From the NCBI GenBank assembly GCA_945878745.1, contig CAMDVY010000107.1, positions 1 to 8,547 of the forward strand: DNA of 8,547 bases. Reading direction: 5' to 3'. A model generated the notes under the pieces. The model was not told the DNA's origin and did not search any database. It was given only the letters and a program-made list of their open reading frames with translations. Below are positions 1 through 5,672 of this stretch, in pieces; the stretch's first letter is position 1, and each line of letters opens with the position of its first letter. This DNA comes from Klebsiella pneumoniae. GTDB taxonomy: Bacteria; Pseudomonadota; Gammaproteobacteria; Pseudomonadales; Azotimanducaceae. The position numbers and the translations under genes are program-made.

Positions 1-698
1 AAACACCCGGCATCAACATCATCCGCAATACCGGGGTGGGCACCGAGCCCCGTGGGCACGGCGGCCACGCCTATATCCGCTACGAAAACGTCCGCATCCC
101 GAAAACGAACATGCTGGGCGCACGTGGCCAGGCCTTCGCTGTCGCGCAAACCCGACTCGGTGGCGGCCGAATCCACCACGCCATGCGTACCATGGGCCAG
201 TTGCAGCGTGCCTTTGACATGATGTGCGAACGAGTGCTGTCCCGCACGACCAAGGGCGAAGTGCTGGCCGACAAACAAAGCGTGCAGGAGAAAATTGCTG
301 ACTCCTGGATGGAGATGGAGCAGTTCCGGTTGATCGTGCTGCGCACTGCGTGGCGAATCGATCAATACAAGGACTACATGAAGGTGCGCAAGGACATCGC
401 TGCGATCAAGGCGCTGATGCCGAAGGTTTACCACGACGTGGTATCACGCGCCCTGCATCTGCATGGTTCGATCGGTGTATCCAATGAAATGCCATTCACC
501 GGCATGCTGATCAACTCTTACACCATGGGCCTGGCTGACGGACCGACAGAGGTGCACAAGATCACTGTGGCCAAGCAGGTTCTGCGTGACTATCAACCCA
601 CGAAGGATCTGTTTCCGAGTTACCACTTGCCACGTCGTTACAACGAAGCGGTGGCCCAGTACGGCGCGCAGATCGAACGTGAATTGGCCAACTGGTAA
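1..698 (+). CDS. Acyl-CoA dehydrogenase, C-terminal part (5' end outside window)
   Basis: This is the C-terminal 231 residues of an acyl-CoA dehydrogenase, an FAD enzyme that makes the alpha,beta double bond in an acyl-CoA and passes electrons to ETF. The frame is open from base 3, so the gene starts upstream; roughly 160-200 residues should be missing. The visible part covers the end of the middle beta domain (PGINIIRNTG, then the GHGGHAYIRYENVRIP stretch) and the C-terminal helical domain, with RIHHAMR, the LHLHGSIGVSNEMP segment and ADGPTEVHK near the end. The last motif sits where medium-chain enzymes carry the catalytic Glu of YEGT; here an Asp (visible residue 179) appears to take that place, as in ACAD10/11-type members. 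The stop overlaps the next gene's start by one base, indicating translational coupling. Family is secure; the substrate is unknown. Confidence 0.93.
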   Translation, partial: TPGINIIRNTGVGTEPRGHGGHAYIRYENVRIPKTNMLGARGQAFAVAQTRLGGGRIHHAMRTMGQLQRAFDMMCERVLSRTTKGEVLADKQSVQEKIADSWMEMEQFRLIVLRTAWRIDQYKDYMKVRKDIAAIKALMPKVYHDVVSRALHLHGSIGVSNEMPFTGMLINSYTMGLADGPTEVHKITVAKQVLRDYQPTKDLFPSYHLPRRYNEAVAQYGAQIERELANW

Positions 699-1399
699 TG
701 GCGCTCCTGAATCGCGGCGACACCGATCTGTACTACGAAGTCCACGGCAAAGGGCCAGCGATCCTGCTGACCCACGGCTATTCGGCGAACACCCAGATGT
801 GGGCGCCGAATATCGACGCGCTGGCGGCCAGGCATACTCTTATCGTCTGGGACGTACGTGGCCATGGTCGCTCCGGCGCTCCGGATGACCCGGCCGCGTA
901 CTCGCGTGACAAGACCATGCACGATATGGCCGCACTGCTCGATCATCTGCAGGTCGATCAGGCGGTGATCGGCGGCCTGTCGCTCGGCGGTTATCTGTCC
1001 CTGGCCTTCAACGTGTTCCACCCCGATCGCGTACGCGGGCTGTTGATATTTGACACCGGCCCAGGCTATCGGAACGACGAGGCCCGGGAAGGCTGGAACC
1101 GAATGGCGATCGCGTCGGGAGAGAAACATGCAAGCACTGGCTTGAGACTCGCGGCACGCGGCATTCTCACGCAGCAGGATTCAAAGGTGCTGGACGCCAT
1201 GCCAGGCATCGCTGTACCCACTCTCGTGCTCGCCGGCGCCGACGATACACCGTTCCTCAAGGCCACCGACTACATGGCGGCGAAGATTCCCGGTGCCCGC
1301 AAGGTGATCTTCGACAAGGCAGGACACACGGCCAATCTCGATCAGCCAGAAACGTTCAACCGGGTGGTGACGGCGTTTCTTGCAGATCACTCGCTCTGA
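698..1399 (+). CDS. Alpha/beta hydrolase, enol-lactonase-like, short lid
   Basis: This is a 233-residue cytoplasmic alpha/beta-hydrolase with no signal peptide. The oxyanion-hole loop THGYS lies at residues 25-29, the WDVRGHGRSG strand-turn at 51-60, the nucleophile elbow GLSLGG at 93-98 (Ser95), the acid AGADD at 179-183 and the base His210 in KAGHTANLDQP. The triad is therefore complete. The general look is that of 3-oxoadipate enol-lactonase or carboxylesterase relatives, but the substrate cannot be assigned; co-translation with the acyl-CoA dehydrogenase suggests an ester, lactone or thioester intermediate. The ATG at 698 is embedded in the preceding stop (TAATG). The protein is shorter than the usual 255-280 residues, and the shortage lies in the lid between residues 119 and 172. 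Its last 44 bases overlap the 3' end of the convergent MFS gene. Confidence 0.9.
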   Translation: MALLNRGDTDLYYEVHGKGPAILLTHGYSANTQMWAPNIDALAARHTLIVWDVRGHGRSGAPDDPAAYSRDKTMHDMAALLDHLQVDQAVIGGLSLGGYLSLAFNVFHPDRVRGLLIFDTGPGYRNDEAREGWNRMAIASGEKHASTGLRLAARGILTQQDSKVLDAMPGIAVPTLVLAGADDTPFLKATDYMAAKIPGARKVIFDKAGHTANLDQPETFNRVVTAFLADHSL

Positions 1400-2612
1400 A
1401 TAGTCCCCAGACCAGCGGCGCGGCTACCAGGATGGCGGCCGCAGCCAGCCATAGCGAAGCCCGGGTACCGTAGATCGTCGCCACCGCACCACCCGCCAAC
1501 GCACCACCAAGCGTCGCGAGCTGACTGATTCCACGTAGCGCCGCGTCAACCCGGCCTCGAATGGCCGCCGGTGAGTGAATCTGTCTGAGTGTTCGGCTGT
1601 GGATCATGGCGACCACACTGCCCGAGTCGCCAATGATCTGATGGCCGATCAATAACACCACCCCGACCAATCCTGCGGCGGGTACCAGCGGAATCAGCAG
1701 CGCTCCCAGTCCAGCCGCAACCAGCCCCACGGTCAGCGCGTTGCCACTGCCCAGGGCACGACCCAGACGTGGAGCAATCGCCGCACCTGCCAGTGAACCC
1801 AGAGCCCCTGTTGCAAAGATCAGCCCCAGCAGTCCTGTCTCGAAGGCGATATCCCGGGACACGAAAATCATGTAACTGGCGCCTGTAATGCTGAAGCCGA
1901 GAGCCAGGAATACATCGCAGGCGGCCAGTGAACGAAGCACCGGCCGTTCGGCCACCAGCCTGAAGCCTGCAATCGCTTGCTGCATCCAGTTGCCTCTCGC
2001 AGTTTTTTGCTGAGCGATGGGCTGTGGCACTTCATGCAGCCCGCGCAGACACAACGCCGAGACCACATACGACACCGCATCACATACCAGCGCAAACATC
2101 GGACCGAGCCACTGATAGATCCAGCCACCGGATGCAAAAGCCACCGACTCAGAGGTGCTCGACGCGGCAGACATCTGCGAATTTCGAACCGTGAGTTCAC
2201 CGTGCGGAACGTGTTCGGCGAGCCAGGCAGAACGGGCGATGGAAAACGCCATGGCGAGCACACCGTTCGCAGCCGATTGCAGAACCAGAATCCAGAACGA
2301 CAGCGAGTCCATGAACAACAACACGGCAACCGCACCGATCACCACCGCACGCAGCACGTCGCTGGCGATCATCAGGTTCTTCTTGCTGGTTCGATCAACA
2401 AGGCTGCCCACGAACAGACTGCCAACGGCACCCGCCACCACATCGGCAATCACCAGCCAAGCCATTTGCAGCGGGGTGGCCTCAAGCACCAACGCTGCGA
2501 TCCAGGGAATCGCCAGTCGCGACAACATCGAGCCAAAGTTGGAAGCAGCTTCAGACGCGAGCAGTCGTCGCATGCCCGCAGAAACATCGATTGCCGGCAT
2601 CGGTTCACTCAT
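1356..2612 (-). CDS. MFS transporter, DHA3/EntS-like drug or metabolite exporter
   Basis: This is a hydrophobic inner-membrane protein of about 418 residues with roughly 12 predicted membrane segments and a polar central loop (about residues 193-225). The loop between helices 2 and 3 carries GSLVDRTSKK (about 69-78), the motif-A region of the major facilitator superfamily. The late segment SPAAIRGRVDAALRG (about 347-361) is typical of the DHA3 branch, which includes EntS and macrolide exporters. By family it should be a proton-driven exporter; the substrate is unknown. I prefer the ATG at 2612 (MSEPMPAI); a TTG at 2618 directly abuts the AbgT stop and would add two residues. It is the last gene of the SDR-AbgT-MFS run, and its 3' end overlaps the hydrolase gene by 44 bp in convergent orientation, leaving no room for a conventional terminator between them. 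Confidence 0.88.
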   Translation of the reverse strand: MSEPMPAIDVSAGMRRLLASEAASNFGSMLSRLAIPWIAALVLEATPLQMAWLVIADVVAGAVGSLFVGSLVDRTSKKNLMIASDVLRAVVIGAVAVLLFMDSLSFWILVLQSAANGVLAMAFSIARSAWLAEHVPHGELTVRNSQMSAASSTSESVAFASGGWIYQWLGPMFALVCDAVSYVVSALCLRGLHEVPQPIAQQKTARGNWMQQAIAGFRLVAERPVLRSLAACDVFLALGFSITGASYMIFVSRDIAFETGLLGLIFATGALGSLAGAAIAPRLGRALGSGNALTVGLVAAGLGALLIPLVPAAGLVGVVLLIGHQIIGDSGSVVAMIHSRTLRQIHSPAAIRGRVDAALRGISQLATLGGALAGGAVATIYGTRASLWLAAAAILVAAPLVWGLFRASDLQETPSPPG

Positions 2613-2618
2613 CAGCAA

Positions 2619-4139
2619 TCAGCCCCATGTGTAAGACGACTGCAAACCCAGCGGAATGCCGAAGAACCAGAATGTCAGCAGAAATAAAGTCCAAGCCACC
2701 AGAAAGGCCATTGAATAAGGCAGCATCATCGCAACTACCGTCCCGATGCCCGTCGTTTTGACGTAGCGCTGACAGAATACGACCACGAGAGGGAAGTACG
2801 GCATCAGCGGGGTGATGATATTCGTGGACGAATCACCGACACGATAGGCGGCCTGCGTGAAGTCAGGGGAAATGCCCAGTTGCATCAGCATGGGCACGAA
2901 GATGGGAGCGAGCAATGCCCATTTGGCGGAGCTCGATCCGATGAAGAGGTTGACGACCGTGGTGATTAGAATGATGGAAATCATCATCAACGGCACGGGT
3001 AAAGCCGCGCTGGAAAGCCAGGCTGCGCCCTGCAGAGCCAGCAGCGCACCCAGATTCGAACGTCCAAATTCGGCGATGAAAAGCGCCGCAAAAAACGCGA
3101 TCACGATGTAATAACCCATGCCGCTCATGGCTTTGGTCATTCCCGCCACCAGATCACGATGTGTCTCTACTGTCCTGGCTACATATCCGTAAACAATGCC
3201 TGGCAACAAGAACAGCAGAAAAATCAGTGGAACGATGCTCTTCATCAGTGGCGCATCGGCCACTGTCAGCCCACCTGACGCCGAGCGCCATGCGGACTGC
3301 CCCGACCAGGCTGACATCACCAGTAGACCAATGCCTGCCAGCATGGCCACCAACGCCCATCGCAACCCTCTCGATTCCTGTGCGGTCAACACCTCCAGCC
3401 GAGGTGCATCGGCAAAGTCGCCATCCAGAGCCATCGATCGAAGGCGAGGTTCAACGACGCGGTCCGTGACAAACCAGCCCACGAGGATGATCAGGAGCGT
3501 CGAAGACGCAGTGAAGTACCAGTTGTTCAACGGATTGAGCGTGGCTTCGGATTGCAACAATTGCGCCGCCGCCTGAGTAATGCCCTGCAACATGGGATCC
3601 AGCGCTGACGGCACTGGATTGGCGCTGAACCCACCGGACACACCGGCAAAGGCCACTGCGATACCTGCCAGGGGGTGTCGTCCGGCAGAGTGAAAGATCA
3701 CCGCACCCAACGGAATCACCAGCACATACCCTGCATCCACGGCGCTGTGGCTGACGATGGCTATGAGGAACAGCATCGGTGTCAGAAGGCCAGGCGAAGT
3801 ACGAATGAGCAAGGCACGCAACGCCGCGCGGATGAATCCGGTGTGATCGGCGACCCCGATGCCCAGCATGGCAACCAGTACCACTCCCAGCGGATGGAAC
3901 GTCACGAACGTTGACACCATCCCGGAGAGAAACGTCGTCAAGGCGGTCCCCGTCAGGAGATTCTGTACGACCAGCGGTTCATTGGTGCGAGGATCGACGT
4001 GCGTGTAGTCGAAACCCGCAAGCATCGCTGACATCACCCAGACCACTACCAGCAGAAGCAGAAACAGCAAGGCCGGATCCGGCAACGCATTGCCGGCACG
4101 TTCGATCCGATTCAGAAAACCTTTGTCCATCGCTGTCAC
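2619..4139 (-). CDS. AbgT family transporter
   Basis: This is a 506-residue inner-membrane protein, matching the roughly 510 residues of E. coli AbgT. AbgT takes up p-aminobenzoyl-glutamate, while relatives such as MtrF export antimetabolites including sulfonamides, so both substrate and direction are open. The N-terminal signature is RIERAGNALPDPALLF (11-26), followed by membrane helices. Conserved re-entrant regions are visible: FSANPVPSALDPML (171-184), GSSSAKWALLAPIFVP (401-416) and YRVGDSSTNIITP (432-444). The Asp181, Trp407, Arg433 and Asp436 positions look like the residues important in MtrF, an alignment made from memory. A GTG at 4139 has a GGGGGA ribosome-binding-like run four bases upstream; an ATG at 4130 is the alternative and removes three residues. 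It lies 44 bp after the SDR gene and meets the MFS gene almost without gap, so it is probably co-transcribed with both. Confidence 0.92.
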   Translation of the reverse strand: MTAMDKGFLNRIERAGNALPDPALLFLLLLVVVWVMSAMLAGFDYTHVDPRTNEPLVVQNLLTGTALTTFLSGMVSTFVTFHPLGVVLVAMLGIGVADHTGFIRAALRALLIRTSPGLLTPMLFLIAIVSHSAVDAGYVLVIPLGAVIFHSAGRHPLAGIAVAFAGVSGGFSANPVPSALDPMLQGITQAAAQLLQSEATLNPLNNWYFTASSTLLIILVGWFVTDRVVEPRLRSMALDGDFADAPRLEVLTAQESRGLRWALVAMLAGIGLLVMSAWSGQSAWRSASGGLTVADAPLMKSIVPLIFLLFLLPGIVYGYVARTVETHRDLVAGMTKAMSGMGYYIVIAFFAALFIAEFGRSNLGALLALQGAAWLSSAALPVPLMMISIILITTVVNLFIGSSSAKWALLAPIFVPMLMQLGISPDFTQAAYRVGDSSTNIITPLMPYFPLVVVFCQRYVKTTGIGTVVAMMLPYSMAFLVAWTLFLLTFWFFGIPLGLQSSYTWG

Positions 4140-4183
4140 GTCATCCCCCGCTCTGGCCCGCGCAGCCCGCGTGATTCATGCAC

Positions 4184-4966
4184 TCAATAGGCAAAGTACC
4201 CTCCATCGATCAGGAAGGTCTCGGCGGTATGGAAACTGCTGGCCTCACTCATGATGTAGATGGCAATAGCAGCAAAATCGGCCGGTTTTCCCCACCGTCG
4301 AACGGGCATTCGTTTGAATACGTTCTCGACGAACTTCGGATTGCTGAACGCTCCCTGGGTCATGTCCGTTTCTGTCCAGCCCGGCAGCAGCGTGTGCGCA
4401 GTCACGTTATAACGCGCGTACTCTACCGCCAGTGCCTTGATCATGGCGACGAGTCCACCTTTGCTCTGGGCATAGTGTTCACCACGCGCCTGACCCGAAA
4501 TAGCCGCCAGACTTGCGGTGCCAACCAGCCGACCGAACGCATCACCCTGCAGCGCCCGCTCTTTCATGTGGCGGGTAGCCGCCCGAAACGTGTAGAACAC
4601 GCCACTCTGATTAACGCTGATGACCCGATCCCATTCTTCTGTCGTCATTTCGTCGAACGCCGTGTTGCGACCACCCACACCGGCATTGGCAAAACACCCG
4701 TCGATGCGACCATGTGCCTTGAGACTGGCCGCAAACATCGTTTCTACCGCGTGTTCATCCGCCACGTCACAAACAAACGCACTGACCCTTGGGCCGATCA
4801 TCGCAAGTTCTGCGAGCGCCTTTTCATTCTTCACTGCATTGGTGCCCCAGATGCAGATTTCACAGCCGGATTCCGCCAGTCCTTTGGCCATACCCAGCCC
4901 AATTCCGCCATTGCCGCCAGTGATCAGCGCCACCCGTCCCGAAAGATCAAACCCTGAAAAGGCCAT
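4184..4966 (-). CDS. SDR family NAD(P)-dependent oxidoreductase
   Basis: This is a 260-residue classical short-chain dehydrogenase, full length for the family, acting in the cytoplasm on a hydroxyl or carbonyl group. The cofactor motif TGGNGGIG is at 16-23, the adenine-pocket CDVAD at 66-70 and the structural NAG at 94-96. The catalytic tetrad is complete: Asn119, Ser152, Tyr165 and Lys169 (YAQSK). The segment LLPGWTETDM (193-202) follows the usual PG loop, and the protein ends in a G-G-Y-F-A-Y tail. No basic residue follows the glycine motif closely and Trp40-Gly41 ends the second strand, so the NAD versus NADP preference is unclear. The ATG at 4966 is preceded by GGTAGGG. It is the first gene of the minus-strand operon and divergent from the SnoaL-like gene, suggesting a shared regulatory region. 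The substrate is unknown; steroid, ring-alcohol or 3-hydroxyacyl substrates are all possible. Confidence 0.94.
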   Translation of the reverse strand: MAFSGFDLSGRVALITGGNGGIGLGMAKGLAESGCEICIWGTNAVKNEKALAELAMIGPRVSAFVCDVADEHAVETMFAASLKAHGRIDGCFANAGVGGRNTAFDEMTTEEWDRVISVNQSGVFYTFRAATRHMKERALQGDAFGRLVGTASLAAISGQARGEHYAQSKGGLVAMIKALAVEYARYNVTAHTLLPGWTETDMTQGAFSNPKFVENVFKRMPVRRWGKPADFAAIAIYIMSEASSFHTAETFLIDGGYFAY

Positions 4967-4984
4967 GCTTGCCCTACCCCACCC

Positions 4985-5012
4985 AATATCTGGAAGCGCT
5001 TCACCTTAACAA
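4985..5012 (-). promoter_or_regulatory. Candidate sigma70-type promoter of the SDR-AbgT-MFS operon with palindromic operator
   Basis: On the minus strand TTGTTA (5012-5007) and GATATT (4990-4985) each match 4 of 6 consensus bases and are separated by 16 bp. The spacer contains the perfect palindrome GAAGCGCTTC (4993-5002). A repressor bound there would block polymerase, as with many TetR-, GntR- or MarR-type operators. The expected transcript start near 4978 would leave a very short leader, about 12 bases, still including the ribosome binding site. No regulator gene lies in the window. The call rests on pattern alone. Confidence 0.35.
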
Positions 5013-5133
5013 GCACCGGGATTGAACAGAAGGCAGTGAACGAGACAGGGAGAACAAAAAGTGGCCTTCGAGAACGGAAAGCGTTAAACCTGCATCTCGC
5101 CGGAAAAAACAGCCGGATCCCTTCCTCAGACAC

Positions 5134-5139
5134 AGGAGG
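5134..5139 (+). promoter_or_regulatory. Strong Shine-Dalgarno site of the SnoaL-like gene
   Basis: A full AGGAGG lies six bases before the ATG at 5146 and fixes that start. A short CCTC (5124-5127) just upstream could pair with the GAGG part and partly mask the site, but the stem is only four base pairs and may be chance. Confidence 0.75.
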
Positions 5140-5145
5140 CAACAC

Positions 5146-5604
5146 ATGACCACACTCGCACAGCGCATTCAGGTCCTCGAGGACATCGAAGCCATCCGCA
5201 AGCTGAAAGCGTTGTATTGCGCCGCCTGCGACGACAACCACAATCCGGAAAAGCTGGGACCGCTTTTTGCCGAAGACGCCACCTGGGAAGCGACGGTCAT
5301 GGGCAAGGCTGAGGGGCGCGAAGCCATCAAGGCTTATCTGGCAGCCGTGGGGACGAGCGGGCGGATCCGCAACTCGGCACACCACGCCATCAATCCGGTA
5401 ATCGACGTTCAGGGAGACATGGCCACCGGTCACTGGCGCCTGATCATGCTGTACACGGAAAATCTCGGCGCTGAGCAGGTTCGTTATCAGCGCATCATTG
5501 GCTGGTATCGGGAGAGCTACGTCCGGACCATCGAAGGCTGGAAGTTCCAGACACTGTTCTGCCAAGTGGAAGAATCAGCGCCCTATTCGATGGCAGCCGA
5601 GTGA
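5146..5604 (+). CDS. SnoaL-like / NTF2-fold protein, possible dehydratase or isomerase
   Basis: This is a 152-residue soluble protein of the NTF2-like superfamily, closest in feel to the SnoaL_4 group that includes scytalone dehydratase-like and bile-acid dehydratase (BaiE)-like proteins. An N-terminal helix pair (about 5-30) carries Tyr24 and Asp29/Asp30 in YCAACDD. It is followed by LFAEDATWEA (40-49), a helix with GREAIKAYL (57-65), then HHAINPVIDV (79-88) and the strands GHWRLIMLY (95-103) and YVRTIEGWKF (125-134). The Tyr-Asp-His combination (Tyr24, Asp29 or Asp30, His79 or His80) is compatible with an acid-base dehydratase or isomerase site, but some members are non-catalytic. The start is fixed by a strong AGGAGG. 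It is divergent from the SDR gene, a frequent partner in catabolic clusters for ring compounds. The fold is well supported; activity is inferred. Confidence 0.85.
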   Translation: MTTLAQRIQVLEDIEAIRKLKALYCAACDDNHNPEKLGPLFAEDATWEATVMGKAEGREAIKAYLAAVGTSGRIRNSAHHAINPVIDVQGDMATGHWRLIMLYTENLGAEQVRYQRIIGWYRESYVRTIEGWKFQTLFCQVEESAPYSMAAE

Positions 5605-5648
5605 CTCGGGAAGCGTATTGTCGATGGATCCAGCCGCGTGGCAGATGG

Positions 5649-5672
5649 ACGCAGGAAGGGTTCAGCCTGCGT
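5649..5672. terminator. Possible bidirectional hairpin between convergent genes
   Basis: ACGCAGG (5649-5655) and CCTGCGT (5666-5672) form a perfect seven-base-pair stem with a ten-base loop, between the SnoaL-like stop (5604) and the end of the c-di-GMP gene. It includes the stop and the last codons of the latter. There is no clear T tract on either side, so it is not a textbook intrinsic terminator; it could still slow polymerase or stabilise 3' ends. Confidence 0.25.

Larger units (their letters stand above)
4967..5145. other. Divergent intergenic region between SDR operon and SnoaL-like gene
   Basis: These 179 bp separate the two divergent starts and hold no credible coding frame. The SDR-proximal end has a candidate minus-strand promoter with a palindrome in its spacer. 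The other end has the strong AGGAGG of the SnoaL-like gene. I could not find a convincing plus-strand -35/-10 pair; TTAAAC at 5084-5089 is a possible -10 but lacks a matching -35. Weak inverted repeats are present (AACG-GAAAG-CGTT near 5074-5086 and CCGG-AAAAAACAG-CCGG near 5100-5116), too short to interpret alone. Confidence 0.6.

Noticed and set aside
638..1129. 163-residue minus-strand frame opposite the dehydrogenase/hydrolase junction
   Set aside because: It spans two real coupled genes on the other strand, has no credible ribosome binding site that I can see and no recognisable domain.
1977..2687. Plus-strand open frames of 236 and 159 residues opposite the MFS and AbgT genes
   Set aside because: The translations are rich in Arg, His, Gln and Ser without domain features and lie opposite well-supported membrane proteins; they are frame shadows.
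4156..4171. Two copies of GCCCGCG separated by CA between the SDR and AbgT genes
   Set aside because: Only two seven-base units in a GC-rich spacer. This could be chance, and nothing indicates a functional repeat array.
4178..4957. 259-residue open frame on the plus strand opposite the SDR gene
   Set aside because: It mirrors the SDR gene almost end to end. Long antisense frames are common opposite SDR genes in GC-rich genomes. The predicted protein shows no recognisable domain, while the opposite strand has a complete SDR active site.
5100..5116. CCGG-AAAAAACAG-CCGG inverted repeat before the SnoaL-like gene
   Set aside because: The four-base arms are expected by chance at this composition, and there is no other sign of an operator.
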